Source of the DNA: Bacillota bacterium
GTDB taxonomy: Bacteria; Bacillota; Sulfobacillia; Thermaerobacterales; RSA17
Direction of reading: 5' to 3'
DNA: 64,000 nucleotides
NCBI GenBank assembly: GCA_017577485.1
Contig: PKRI01000004.1
Span: forward strand, 1 to 64,000
Shown here: positions 16,867 through 24,866 of the stretch, one piece after another
Layout: the number at the start of each line of letters is the position of its first letter
How positions within the stretch are numbered: position 1 is the stretch's first letter
Program-made: the position numbers and the translations under genes
Notes under the pieces: model-generated
Database searches by the model: none
The model's input: the letters and a program-made list of their open reading frames with translations, nothing else
What the model was told of the DNA's origin: nothing

Positions 16867-17214
16867 GTGAAGCCCGTGGATTTCGGGGTCAACCTCTCGC
16901 AGGTCCACGAGGTGGCCAGGCTGCACCGGGCCGGCGACCACCTGGACGAGCAGGGCCGCCGGGCGCAGGCCGAAGACGCCCTGCGGGAGGCCATGCGCCG
17001 CCGCGAGCAGGTGGAGCGCAGCGCGGAATCGCGCCACGGCCGCGTCGACCGCGACGCCCGGGGGGGCGGCGGTGACGCAGCCCCCGGCAGCGGTGGGCGG
17101 AAGGGCGCCGGGCCCCAGCGGCGGCCCCACGACGGCGGCCAGGCCGGCGGCCACGATCCACCGCCGGGCGACGACGGCGACCCGCGGGGACGGGTGCTGG
17201 ACGTCCGCGTCTGA
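16867..17214 (+). CDS. Small charged helical protein after sigD, function unknown
   Basis: From GTG 16867, with AAGGAGG at 16851-16857 (9 nt spacing), the product is 115 aa. The first ~60 residues (VNLSQVHEVARLHRAGDHLD and on) predict a charged amphipathic helix. They resemble small proteins of unknown role found at the end of Clostridia fla/che operons. The last ~55 residues are Gly/Arg/Asp-rich and look disordered. An ATG at 16858 is in frame but abuts the ribosome binding site. I cannot assign a function; a link to flagella is inferred from position only. Confidence 0.6.
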   Translation: MKPVDFGVNLSQVHEVARLHRAGDHLDEQGRRAQAEDALREAMRRREQVERSAESRHGRVDRDARGGGGDAAPGSGGRKGAGPQRRPHDGGQAGGHDPPPGDDGDPRGRVLDVRV

Positions 17215-17261
17215 GCGCCGGCTGCCCCGTGCGGCTGCGGCCCATCCCGGCCGGGGCCTCA

Positions 17262-17267
17262 TAGAAT
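17262..17267 (+). promoter_or_regulatory. Possible -10 element upstream of the 17306 gene
   Basis: TAGAAT stands out in a G/C-rich gap, 39 bp before the ATG at 17306. I see no good -35 at 16-18 bp spacing, so this is weak evidence for a promoter. Confidence 0.3.
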
Positions 17268-17305
17268 CCTCCCCGGGCGGCATAGGCTAGGACGGGGGGT
17301 CGTCC

Positions 17306-17833
17306 ATGAACTGGCTGCAGGTGCGCGCGTTCACGGCCGGGCTCCTGACCGGTCTTTTTTTGTGCCTCGGTGCGGCGGCAGCCGTGATCCAGGTCATGAC
17401 CCAGCGGGGCTTCACGGCCCACGTCGACGTCGACGGCGTGGCCGCCCAGGTGCGGGGGCAGGTGGAACTGCAGGTGGCCGAACTGCTGCCCCAGGTGCTG
17501 GCATCGTTGAAACAGGAAGTGCCGGGGCGGGTCGCCCGCGAGTTGACGGGACGGCTGGGTAGCGCCAGTTTCGTCCTCTACGACGTCACCATCCGGCTGC
17601 CGCCGGAAAGCCTGGCCGGGGTCCAGGCCCAGATCGAGCAGATGGTCAGCGAGGAGATCCAGCAGGCCATCGACGAGGTGGACGTGGCGTCCACCGCCGC
17701 GGAATGGGGTGCCCGGGGCGAGCGGCTGCTGGCATCGGCCCTGCGCGCCCAGCTGCGGGGCCGGCGCCTGGACGTGCAGATCCACCCCGCTTACCCGTGG
17801 CCCACGGTGCCGGTGGTCCTCAGCGTGCGCTGA
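17306..17833 (+). CDS. Membrane-anchored protein of unknown function
   Basis: I do not recognise this 175-aa protein. It starts at ATG 17306 with GGGGGGT upstream. One hydrophobic segment at residues ~10-30 (FTAGLLTGLFLCLGAAAAVI) looks like an uncleaved signal anchor. The remainder is probably extracytoplasmic, with alternating helical heptads rich in Val/Gln/Glu, then a short beta-like end. There are no cysteines after the anchor and no catalytic motif. A -10-like TAGAAT lies at 17262-17267. It separates the flagellar operon from rpsB, so it may be independently expressed. Confidence 0.7.
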   Translation: MNWLQVRAFTAGLLTGLFLCLGAAAAVIQVMTQRGFTAHVDVDGVAAQVRGQVELQVAELLPQVLASLKQEVPGRVARELTGRLGSASFVLYDVTIRLPPESLAGVQAQIEQMVSEEIQQAIDEVDVASTAAEWGARGERLLASALRAQLRGRRLDVQIHPAYPWPTVPVVLSVR

Positions 17834-17875
17834 CGCGGCGCGGCCCGATCCGCCGCCGGCGCCGCAGCCCGCTCG

Positions 17876-17904
17876 TTTCCCGCTCCCAAGCGCTGTGCTA
17901 TACT
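17876..17904 (+). promoter_or_regulatory. Extended -10 promoter for rpsB-tsf
   Basis: TATACT at 17899-17904 is preceded directly by TGC, making a TGnTATACT extended -10. The -35 region at 17 bp spacing is weak (TTTCCC, 17876-17881), which extended -10 promoters tolerate. It lies ~140 bp before rpsB and gives that operon its own vegetative transcription, apart from readthrough of the flagellar operon. Confidence 0.7.
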
Positions 17905-18040
17905 ACGTGACGGCGTGCGACCGCGCCGAATACGCACGCCCCGGGATTCCGCCGGGGGTGCCTGCTGCCCCCACCGCGCAGGCCCCGGCGCGGAGATGAA
18001 CCGGGCGGAGGCTGAAAACCGCGAGAGGGGAGGTGGGACC
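17905..18040 (+). promoter_or_regulatory. rpsB mRNA leader with two hairpins
   Basis: About 130 nt separate the predicted transcription start from rpsB. Two short stems can form: CCCCGG 17939-17944 with CCGGGG 17952-17957, and GCCTGC 17960-17965 with GCAGGC 17978-17983. Ribosomal protein S2 is often autoregulated through its leader, so this could be such a site; that is inference, as I do not recognise a known leader family. Confidence 0.35.
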
Positions 18041-18760
18041 GTGGCGGTCGTGACCATGAAGCAGCTCCTGGAAGCCGGCGTCCACTTCGGGCACCAGACC
18101 CGCCGCTGGAACCCCAAGATGAAGCCCTACATCTTCACTGAGCGCAACGGCATCTACATCGTCGACCTGCAGAAGACGGTGCGGATGCTGGAGCAGGCGT
18201 ACGACTTCGTGCGCAACCTGGCGTTCCAGGGCGGCAAGGTGCTGTTCGTGGGCACCAAGAAGCAGGCCCAGGAAACCATCGCCGAGGAAGCACGGCGCTG
18301 CGGGATGTATTACGTCAACCAGCGCTGGCTGGGCGGCATGCTCACCAACTTCAGCACCATCCGCGGGCGCATCGAGCGCCTGCTGGAACTGGAGCAGATG
18401 GCCGAATCGGGCTACTTCGAGCGCCTGCCCAAGAAGGAGGTCGCCCGGCTGACCAAGGAGCTGGAGAAGCTCCAGAAGTACCTGGGCGGCGTCCGCGGCA
18501 TGAAGGAGCGGCCCGACGCCATCTACGTGGTGGATCCCCGCAAGGAGCACATCGCCGTCAAGGAGGCGCGCCGCGTAGGGATCCCCATCATCGGCATCGT
18601 CGACACCAACTGCGACCCGGAGGAGATCGACTACCCGATCCCGGGCAACGACGATGCCATCCGGGCGGTCAAGCTGATTACCGGCAAGATCGCCGACGCC
18701 ATCCTCGAGGGCCTGCAGGGCGTGCAGGTCGTCCAGGACGAGGTGGTTCAGGGTGCCTGA
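18041..18760 (+). CDS. rpsB: 30S ribosomal protein S2
   Basis: S2 joins late to the head of the 30S subunit. From GTG 18041 the protein is 239 aa and begins MAVVTMKQLLEAGVHFGHQ, matching the B. subtilis start. GGGGAGGTG is ~6 nt upstream. Signature blocks are present: TRRWNPKMKPYIFTERNGIY, LFVGTKKQAQ, NQRWLGGMLTNF and GIPIIGIVDTNCDPEEIDYP. It is followed by tsf with an 8-bp overlap, the universal rpsB-tsf pair. Confidence 0.98.
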   Translation: MAVVTMKQLLEAGVHFGHQTRRWNPKMKPYIFTERNGIYIVDLQKTVRMLEQAYDFVRNLAFQGGKVLFVGTKKQAQETIAEEARRCGMYYVNQRWLGGMLTNFSTIRGRIERLLELEQMAESGYFERLPKKEVARLTKELEKLQKYLGGVRGMKERPDAIYVVDPRKEHIAVKEARRVGIPIIGIVDTNCDPEEIDYPIPGNDDAIRAVKLITGKIADAILEGLQGVQVVQDEVVQGA

Positions 18761-19376
18761 GATCACGGCTGAACTGGTCCGAACCCTGCGGGAGCGGACC
18801 GGCGCCGGCATGATGGACTGCAAGCGGGCCCTGGAGGAAACGGGCGGCGACCTGGATCGGGCCCAGCAGATCCTCCGCGAGCGCGGGCTGGCTGCGGCGC
18901 AGAAGAAGGCCGGCCGCCAGACGGCGGAGGGCCTGGTTCACGCGTACATCCACCACGGCGGCCGGGTGGGCGTGCTGGTGGAGGTCAACTGCGAGACCGA
19001 CTTCGTGGCGCGCACCGACGACTTCCGGGCCTTCGTCCACGACGTGGCCATGCAGGTGGCGGCCACCAACCCCAGTTACGTCCGCCGGGAAGACGTGCCC
19101 GCCGACGTGGTGGCCCGGGAGCGGGAGGTCTACCGCAAGCAGGCCCTGGCCGAGGGCAAACCCGAGCAAGTGGTGGACCGCATCGTCGAGGGCCGGCTGG
19201 AGAAGTTCTTTGAACAGGTCTGCCTGGAGGAGCAGCCGTTCATCAAGGACGGCGACCGCACCATCCGCGAGCTGACCCAGGAGCTGATCGCCAAGCTCGG
19301 CGAGAACATACGCATCCGCCGCTTCGTGCGCTTCGAACTGGGTGCCGCGGAGCCGGGCGACAGCGGCGCAGCCTGA
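18753..19376 (+). CDS. tsf: Translation elongation factor Ts
   Basis: EF-Ts exchanges GDP for GTP on EF-Tu. The 207-aa product starts at GTG 18753 inside the end of rpsB. The N-terminal UBA-like domain and the core are clear: VRTLRERTGAGMMDCKRALE, GRVGVLVEVNCETDFVAR and FHD-like FVHDVAMQVAATNP. At ~207 aa this is the short form with one core subdomain, as in Thermus, rather than the ~290-aa B. subtilis form. A strong hairpin terminator follows directly. Confidence 0.97.
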   Translation: MPEITAELVRTLRERTGAGMMDCKRALEETGGDLDRAQQILRERGLAAAQKKAGRQTAEGLVHAYIHHGGRVGVLVEVNCETDFVARTDDFRAFVHDVAMQVAATNPSYVRREDVPADVVAREREVYRKQALAEGKPEQVVDRIVEGRLEKFFEQVCLEEQPFIKDGDRTIRELTQELIAKLGENIRIRRFVRFELGAAEPGDSGAA

Positions 19377-19378
19377 CC

Positions 19379-19405
19379 GAGCCCCCGCAAGGGGGCTCTC
19401 TGCTG
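19379..19405 (+). terminator. Intrinsic terminator after tsf
   Basis: GAGCCCCC (19379-19386) pairs with GGGGGCTC (19391-19398) around a GCAA tetraloop, followed by TCTGCTGT. The stem begins 3 bases after the tsf stop. The T-run is weak, but the stem and GNRA loop are strong, so it probably ends or attenuates rpsB-tsf transcription before pyrH. Confidence 0.7.
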
Positions 19406-19485
19406 TGGCCGGCTCCCGTCCCGCGGCGTTTCCGGGCGGGAGCCGGCCCGGTTCCCATAGAACTACATGGTGGAGGCTTGGAGGT

Positions 19486-20232
19486 ATGCCCGGCACTTCA
19501 GACGGACCCGTACCCCGATACCGGCGCGTGGTGCTGAAGTTGAGCGGCGAGGCCCTGGCGGGGCCCGCCGGCTACGGCGTGGACCCTGAGGTGGTCCATC
19601 GCTATGCCCAGGAGATCAAGGAAGTGGTCGACCTGGGCGTGGAACTGGCCATCGTGGTGGGCGGGGGCAACATCTGGCGGGGAACCTCCGGCAGCGCCAA
19701 GGGCATGGACCGCACCACCGCCGACTACATGGGCATGCTGGCCACGGTCATCAACGCGCTGGCGCTGCAGGACGCCCTGGAAGCCCTGGGCGTGCCCACC
19801 CGCGTCCAGACCGCCATCGAGATGAAGGAGATCGCCGAACCCTACATCCGCCGCCGGGCCATCCGCCACCTGGAGAAAGGGCGGGTGGTCATCTTCGCCG
19901 CGGGCACCGGCAACCCGTTCTTCTCCACCGACACCACCGCGGCGCTCCGGGCTGCCGAGATCGAGGCCGAGGTGGTGCTCAAGGCCACCAAGGAGGAAGG
20001 CATCTACGACAAGGACCCGCGGCAGAATCCCGACGCCCGCAAGTTTGACGAGATTTCCTATCTGGACGTGCTCCAGCGGGGTCTCAAGGCCATGGACTCC
20101 ACGGCCACGTCGCTGTGCATGGACAACCAGATTCCCATCGTCTTCTTCAACCTGAACGTGCCGGGCAACATCAAGCGCGTCGTCCTGGGGGAGAACATCG
20201 GCACCTTTATCAGGGGGGAGACCGGTGCTTAA
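19486..20232 (+). CDS. pyrH: Uridylate kinase
   Basis: PyrH phosphorylates UMP to UDP, feeding RNA, DNA and cell-wall precursors. The 248-aa protein starts at ATG 19486, with GGAGG at 19472-19476. Amino-acid-kinase family motifs: VVLKLSGEAL at the N-terminus, VVGGGNIWRG, DYMGMLATVINALAL, FAAGTGNPFFSTDTTAALRA and a C-terminal IKRVVLGENIGTFI. Order pyrH-frr-uppS-cdsA is as in B. subtilis. It overlaps frr by 8 bp. Confidence 0.97.
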   Translation: MPGTSDGPVPRYRRVVLKLSGEALAGPAGYGVDPEVVHRYAQEIKEVVDLGVELAIVVGGGNIWRGTSGSAKGMDRTTADYMGMLATVINALALQDALEALGVPTRVQTAIEMKEIAEPYIRRRAIRHLEKGRVVIFAAGTGNPFFSTDTTAALRAAEIEAEVVLKATKEEGIYDKDPRQNPDARKFDEISYLDVLQRGLKAMDSTATSLCMDNQIPIVFFNLNVPGNIKRVVLGENIGTFIRGETGA

Positions 20233-20782
20233 GGAGATTCTCGAGGACGCCGAGCGCCGCATGGAGGCGGCCATCGAGAACTGCCGCCGCGAGCTGGCCG
20301 CCCTGCGGGCGGGCCGCGCCTCACCGGCGCTGCTGGAGAAGGTCCGCGTGGACTACTACGGCACCCAGGTGCCCGTCAACCAGGTGGCCACCGTCACGGT
20401 ACCCGAGCCCCGGCTGATCGTCATCCAACCCTGGGACCGCAACGTCCTGGCGGAAATCGAACGGGCCATCGTCAAGTCCGACCTGGGCCTCACGCCTGCC
20501 AACGACGGTAAGGTGATCCGGCTGACCGTGCCGCCGCTGACCGAGGAGCGGCGCCAGGAACTGGTGAAGCAGGCGCGGCGGCTGGCTGAGGAAGGCCGCG
20601 TGGCCATCCGCAACATACGCCGCGACGCCAACGACACCATCCGGGAACTGGAGAAGGAAGGCGAGGCCTCCGAGGACGAGGCCAGGCGCGCGCTGGACGA
20701 CGTGCAGAAGTTGACGGACCGCTGCATCGCCAGGATCGACGAGATGGTCGAGGCCAGGGAACGTGAGATCCTCGAGGTCTGA
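20225..20782 (+). CDS. frr: Ribosome recycling factor
   Basis: RRF, with EF-G, splits the post-termination ribosome. The 185-aa product from GTG 20225 is the family's exact size. The three-helix bundle and beta domain are visible through ELAALRAGRASPALLEKVRV, DYYGTQVPVNQVATVTVPEP, RNIRRDAND and the C-terminal long helix. It starts inside pyrH and ends inside the next small gene, which implies tight coupling. Confidence 0.97.
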   Translation: MLKEILEDAERRMEAAIENCRRELAALRAGRASPALLEKVRVDYYGTQVPVNQVATVTVPEPRLIVIQPWDRNVLAEIERAIVKSDLGLTPANDGKVIRLTVPPLTEERRQELVKQARRLAEEGRVAIRNIRRDANDTIRELEKEGEASEDEARRALDDVQKLTDRCIARIDEMVEAREREILEV

Positions 20783-20990
20783 CGCTCCCGACGTCCTGGC
20801 GCTGCCCGTGCCCGAAGCCGTCCGGCGCCTGGAGGGCGCCGGGTTCGCCGTCGACATGATGGAAACCAGGCCGCCCCGGCGGGTCCCCGGCGGTCCCCCC
20901 AGGGTCCTGGCCGTCCGCCGGCCGCAGCCGGGACGGGTGATCCTGGTGGTCGGCCCGGGACCGGACCCGGCGGCCGTATGCGAGGGTTGA
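20763..20990 (+). CDS. Small PASTA-like protein between frr and uppS, function unknown
   Basis: The 75-aa product starts at GTG 20763, overlapping frr by 20 bp in another frame. Residues ~10-60 look like a single PASTA-like fold: LPVPEAVRRLEGAGF, a beta segment with ETRPPR, then PRVLAVRRPQPGRVILVVG. I recall small proteins of similar pattern between frr and uppS in other Clostridia-like genomes, but none with a defined role. It has no signal peptide, so it is unlikely to be a surface muropeptide sensor. The GGGA just before the GTG is close, and coupling to frr is likely. Confidence 0.6.
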   Translation: MRSSRSDAPDVLALPVPEAVRRLEGAGFAVDMMETRPPRRVPGGPPRVLAVRRPQPGRVILVVGPGPDPAAVCEG

Positions 20991-20994
20991 CGAG

Positions 20995-21777
20995 GTGGCC
21001 CCGGTGGTGAGCGCCGGCGAGGACATCGCCTGGGAACAGCGTGTGGAGCGCCTGCGGGCCGCGCCGCTGCCGCGGCACGTGGCCATCATCATGGACGGCA
21101 ACGGGCGCTGGGCCCACCAGCGGGGCCTGCCGCGGATCGCCGGCCACCGCGCCAGCCTGGAGGCGGTCCGCGACGTGGTGCGCTTCGCCGGCGAACTGGG
21201 CCTGGAAGTCTTGACTCTCTTTGCCTTCTCAACCGAGAACTGGAAGCGTCCCCGCTCCGAGGTGGAGGCGCTCTGGGACCTGCTGGTGGACCACGTGGAG
21301 AGCGAGCTGGACGACCTGGTGAGCAACGGCGTCCAGGTGCGGGTCATCGGCCGGGTGGAAGAACTGCCGCCGGCGGCCCGCGAGGCGGTCGGCAAGGCCG
21401 TCCGCGCCACCGCCCACAACCGGCGGCTGATCCTGGTGCTGGCCCTGAACTACGGGGGGCGCCGGGAACTGGTGGATGCCTGCGCCCGCCTGGCGGCCCG
21501 GGTGAAGGCCGGCGAGCTGCGTCCGGAGGACATCGACGAGGACATGGTTGCCGGCGCGCTGTACACCGCGGGCCTTCCCGATCCCGATCTGCTGATCCGC
21601 ACCAGCGGCGAGCAGCGCATCAGCAACTTCTTGCTGTGGCAGACGGCGTATACGGAGTTCTGGGTGACCGACGTGTGCTGGCCGGACTTCCGCCGGCAGC
21701 ACCTGGCCCAGGCCATCGAGGCCTACCAGCGCCGGGAACGCCGCTTCGGCGGCCTGTCCCGCGAGGGGCAGGAATAG
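20995..21777 (+). CDS. uppS: Undecaprenyl diphosphate synthase (isoprenyl transferase)
   Basis: UppS condenses eight isopentenyl units onto farnesyl diphosphate to make the C55 carrier for peptidoglycan. The 260-aa protein starts at GTG 20995. Cis-prenyltransferase motifs are intact: HVAIIMDGNGRWA with the catalytic Asp, a GHRASLEAVRDVVRFAGELG region, TLFAFSTENWKRP, and DLLIRTSGEQRISNFLLWQ near the end. cdsA starts on the last base of its stop. uppP, which recycles the same carrier, lies further right in this window. Confidence 0.96.
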   Translation: MAPVVSAGEDIAWEQRVERLRAAPLPRHVAIIMDGNGRWAHQRGLPRIAGHRASLEAVRDVVRFAGELGLEVLTLFAFSTENWKRPRSEVEALWDLLVDHVESELDDLVSNGVQVRVIGRVEELPPAAREAVGKAVRATAHNRRLILVLALNYGGRRELVDACARLAARVKAGELRPEDIDEDMVAGALYTAGLPDPDLLIRTSGEQRISNFLLWQTAYTEFWVTDVCWPDFRRQHLAQAIEAYQRRERRFGGLSREGQE

Positions 21778-22616
21778 TGCTGCGCCGGCGCGTGCTAACC
21801 GCCGCCGCCGGCATCCCGCTGGTGGCGGCGGCGTGGCTTCTGGCACCCTGGGGCCTGACGGCGCTGGCGGCGGTGATCGGCGCCGTGGGCGCCCTGGAAT
21901 TGGGGCCGCTGCTGGCCCGGGCGGGTCTGGCCGACGTGCGCTTTACCGCAGCGGCGATGGTGTTCCTGGCCCAGGCCGTGGGCGCCGCCGCGGAGCCCCA
22001 GGCCGCCGCAGCCGCCTCGGCAGTCGCCCTGGCGGGGGCCTGGCTGGCGGTGACCGCCGTGCTGATGCTGGGCTCGCGCGCCGGCGGCGAAGGCGCCCCG
22101 GCCCGCCTGCTGGCCCAGGCCGGGGGAACCCTGCTGGCGGCCTTCTGGCTGGCCTGGCCCCTGTCCCTCTGGCCGGTCCTGTACCGGCTCGGCGCCGCCC
22201 AGGGGCGGGCCGTGGGCCTGGCCCTGTCGGCGCTGCCGGTGGTGGTCACGTGGCTGTGCGACACGGCGGCCTATTTCGCCGGCCTACGCTGGGGCCGGCA
22301 CCGCCTGGCGCCGGCCCTGTCGCCCGCCAAGAGCGTGGAGGGTGCCCTGGCGGGCCTGGCCGCCGGAGCCGCGGGAGGAGCGGTGGTGGCGCTGTGGCTG
22401 CCCTGGTCGCCGGCCGGGGGAGCCGCCGCCGGCCTGCTGATCGCCGCCGCGGCCCAGGCGGGCGACCTCCTGGAGTCGGCGGTGAAGCGCACCGCCGGTG
22501 TCAAGGATTCCGGCCGGCTGCTGCCGGGCCACGGCGGCGTGCTGGACCGCTTTGACGCGCTGCTGGCGGCGGTGCCGGCCGCCTACCTGGCCGCCGCCGT
22601 CTGGCTGGCCCGCTGA
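21777..22616 (+). CDS. cdsA: Phosphatidate cytidylyltransferase
   Basis: CdsA makes CDP-diacylglycerol from phosphatidate and CTP, the branch point for phospholipids. From GTG 21777 the protein is 279 aa. It is strongly hydrophobic, with about seven to eight membrane helices. The family signature is at the C-terminus: SPAKSVEGALAG, then GDLLESAVKRTAGVKDSGRL and LPGHGGVLDRFDAL, with the metal-binding Asp residues present. It lies in the conserved uppS-cdsA-dxr order. Confidence 0.95.
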   Translation: MLRRRVLTAAAGIPLVAAAWLLAPWGLTALAAVIGAVGALELGPLLARAGLADVRFTAAAMVFLAQAVGAAAEPQAAAAASAVALAGAWLAVTAVLMLGSRAGGEGAPARLLAQAGGTLLAAFWLAWPLSLWPVLYRLGAAQGRAVGLALSALPVVVTWLCDTAAYFAGLRWGRHRLAPALSPAKSVEGALAGLAAGAAGGAVVALWLPWSPAGGAAAGLLIAAAAQAGDLLESAVKRTAGVKDSGRLLPGHGGVLDRFDALLAAVPAAYLAAAVWLAR

Positions 22617-22622
22617 GGAGGG

Positions 22623-23696
22623 GTGACGCTGCGGGAACTGGTCCGGGCCTACGGCCCCCTGGTGCTGGCCCTGGTCATCCTGTACCTGCTGTTCCGCGTG
22701 GTCCTGGACTACGTCTTTCCCTTCATCCTGGCCGCGGTGCTGGCCGTGCTGCTGGACCCGCTGGTCAACCACCTGGAGCACAGGGCCCGCCTGCCCAGAT
22801 CGCTGGCGGTGGGCATCGTGCTGGTGCTGATCGCCGTCATGCTGTTGCTGTTCCTGGTGGTGGGGGTAGCCCGGGTGGCCGCCGAACTGCAGGTGCTGGC
22901 CGCCGGCTTCCCGGCCTATTACCGCCAGCTGGAAGAGCAGGCCGCCCGGCTGTGGCACCTCTATGGCCAGTGGCAGCAGAACCTGCCGCCGGCCCTCCAG
23001 CAGCAGCTGGAGCAGCGCCAGCAGGAACTGGTCAGTAGCGCCAGCCAGTACCTGGACGCCGTGGCCCGCAGGCTGCAGGACCTGGTGCTGGCGGGCCTGC
23101 CCAACCTGCTGCTGATCATCCTGTTCACCCTGATCGCCACCTTCTTCATCAGCCGCGACCACGCCCTGGTCCAGCAGTTCGTGCTGAACCTGGCGCCGCC
23201 CGCCTGGCGGCACAACCTGCACCGGCTGATGGAGCGGCTGACCGAGTCCCTGGTGGCCTTCGTCAACGCCATGTTCATCCTGATCGTGCTGACCACGGCG
23301 GCGACCACGCTGGGCCTGGTGCTGCTGCAGGCGCCCTTTGCCGTGCTGCTGGGATTCACCTCGGGCATCCTGGACGTGCTGCCGCTGATCGGGCCCGCGC
23401 TGCTGTTCGTGCCGTGGAGCGCCTACCACATCCTCTTCGGCGACGTCATGTTCGGGGTGAAACTGCTGGGGCTTTACGCCGGCGTCAGCATCGTCCGCAC
23501 CCTGGCCCAGGCCCAGGTGATCGGCGACCGCGTGGGCCTGCATCCCCTGGCCGCGCTGGCGTCGCTGTACATCGGCGTGAAGCTCTTCGGCGCCGCCGGC
23601 GTGGTCATCGGGCCGCTGACGGCTGCCATCATCCAGGCCATGCGCGACCTGGGCATGCTGTCGCTGAACGGCGGGCCCGGGGGGGACCAGGCTTGA
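22623..23696 (+). CDS. AI-2E/YtvI-family membrane protein
   Basis: This 357-aa integral membrane protein belongs to the AI-2E transporter (PerM/YtvI) family. The start at GTG 22623 closely follows AGGAGG. Hydrophobic pairs occur at residues ~10-45 and ~60-90. A ~75-residue Gln/Glu-rich soluble insert follows, then a C-terminal block of helices with FTLIATFFISRD, DVLPLIGPALLFVP and AAGVVIGPLTAAI. YtvI-type members are expressed in sporulating Bacillota; others export peptides or autoinducers or act as antiporters. Substrate cannot be told. It splits the cdsA-dxr pair of B. subtilis and overlaps dxr by 4 bp. Confidence 0.85.
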   Translation: MTLRELVRAYGPLVLALVILYLLFRVVLDYVFPFILAAVLAVLLDPLVNHLEHRARLPRSLAVGIVLVLIAVMLLLFLVVGVARVAAELQVLAAGFPAYYRQLEEQAARLWHLYGQWQQNLPPALQQQLEQRQQELVSSASQYLDAVARRLQDLVLAGLPNLLLIILFTLIATFFISRDHALVQQFVLNLAPPAWRHNLHRLMERLTESLVAFVNAMFILIVLTTAATTLGLVLLQAPFAVLLGFTSGILDVLPLIGPALLFVPWSAYHILFGDVMFGVKLLGLYAGVSIVRTLAQAQVIGDRVGLHPLAALASLYIGVKLFGAAGVVIGPLTAAIIQAMRDLGMLSLNGGPGGDQA

Positions 23697-24853
23697 AGGG
23701 GCTGGCCATCCTGGGCGCCACCGGGTCCATCGGCCGCCAGGCCCTGGAGATCGCCGGCGACCATCCCGACCGTTTCCGGGTGGTGGCCCTGGCGGCACGC
23801 CGCGATGTGGAGGGCATGGTGGCGGCGGCCCGCCGGCACCGGCCGGAACTGGTGGCCATGAGCGATCCCGGCGCGGCGGCGTCCGTCAGGGAGCACCTGC
23901 GGCCCCTGGGAATCGAGGTGCTGGCCGGCCCCGAGGGGCTGGCGGCGGCGGCCACCGCCCCGGGCGTCGACCTGGTGGTCAGCGCCGTCATGGGCTTTGC
24001 CGGCCTGGAGCCCACCCTGGCGGCCGTGCGCGCCGGCCGGACCATCGCCCTGGCCAATAAGGAGACCCTGGTGGCGGCCGGCCCCCTGGTCAAGGCGGAG
24101 GCGGCCCGCTCGGGCGCCCGCATCCTGCCCGCCGACAGCGAGCACAACGCGCTGTTCCAGGCCCTGGCGGGCGTCGACCGTGCCCACGTGGAGCGGCTGT
24201 GGCTGACGGCCTCGGGCGGCCCCTTCCGCGGCTTCACACCCGAGCAGCTGGCGGGGGTGCGCCCGGAGCAGGCGCTGCGCCACCCCAACTGGTCCATGGG
24301 CGCCAAGATCACCGTGGATTCGGCCACGCTGATGAACAAGGGCCTGGAGGTCATCGAGGCCGTGCACCTGTTCGACCTGCCGGTGGACCGCATCGGCGTG
24401 CTGGTCCATCCCGAGAGCCTGGTGCACGGCCTGGTGGAACTGGCGGACGGCGGGTTCATCGCCCACATCGCCGCTCCCGACATGCGCATTCCCCTGGGGT
24501 GGTGCCTGGCGTACCCGGAACGCCTGGATCGCGCCTACCGGCGGTTGAATCTGGTCCAGGCGGGCACCCTGACCTTCGAGGAGCCGGACCGCCGCACGTT
24601 CCCTTGCTTGCGGCTGGCGGAGGAGGCTGGTAGAATCGGGGGTACGATGCCCGCCGTCCTCAATGCCGCCAACGAAGTGGCCGTCGAGGCCTTCCTCCGA
24701 CAGCAGCTTTCCTTCCCCGGGATCGCGCAGGTGGTGGAATCGGTGGTGACCGTCCATCGGGCGGTTCCCCTGGAGGATCTGGAGACCGTGAAGGCTGCCG
24801 ACGCGTGGGCCCGGGAGCAGGCCCGGCGGGTGATCCGGTCCATCTCACGGTGA
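23693..24853 (+). CDS. dxr: 1-deoxy-D-xylulose 5-phosphate reductoisomerase
   Basis: DXR commits DXP to the MEP isoprenoid pathway, making MEP with NADPH. From TTG 23693 (overlap with the YtvI-like gene) the protein is 386 aa. Motifs: the NADPH site LGATGSIGRQALEI at the N-terminus, ANKETLVAAG, the metal/substrate residues in DSEHNALFQ, the loop TASGGPFRGF, and TMNKGLEVIEA-like LMNKGLEVIEAVHLF. Near its 3' end it contains what looks like a promoter for rseP. Confidence 0.96.
   Translation: MKGLAILGATGSIGRQALEIAGDHPDRFRVVALAARRDVEGMVAAARRHRPELVAMSDPGAAASVREHLRPLGIEVLAGPEGLAAAATAPGVDLVVSAVMGFAGLEPTLAAVRAGRTIALANKETLVAAGPLVKAEAARSGARILPADSEHNALFQALAGVDRAHVERLWLTASGGPFRGFTPEQLAGVRPEQALRHPNWSMGAKITVDSATLMNKGLEVIEAVHLFDLPVDRIGVLVHPESLVHGLVELADGGFIAHIAAPDMRIPLGWCLAYPERLDRAYRRLNLVQAGTLTFEEPDRRTFPCLRLAEEAGRIGGTMPAVLNAANEVAVEAFLRQQLSFPGIAQVVESVVTVHRAVPLEDLETVKAADAWAREQARRVIRSISR
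24608..24636 (+). promoter_or_regulatory. Internal promoter within dxr, reading toward rseP
   Basis: TTGCGG at 24608-24613 and TAGAAT at 24631-24636 are spaced by 17 bp, and TGG precedes the -10 (extended -10). It lies in the dxr coding region ~230 bp before rseP, whose product acts in envelope stress signalling, so separate expression would make sense. Identified by consensus only. Confidence 0.5.
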
Positions 24854-24866
24854 AGGAGACCCGAAT

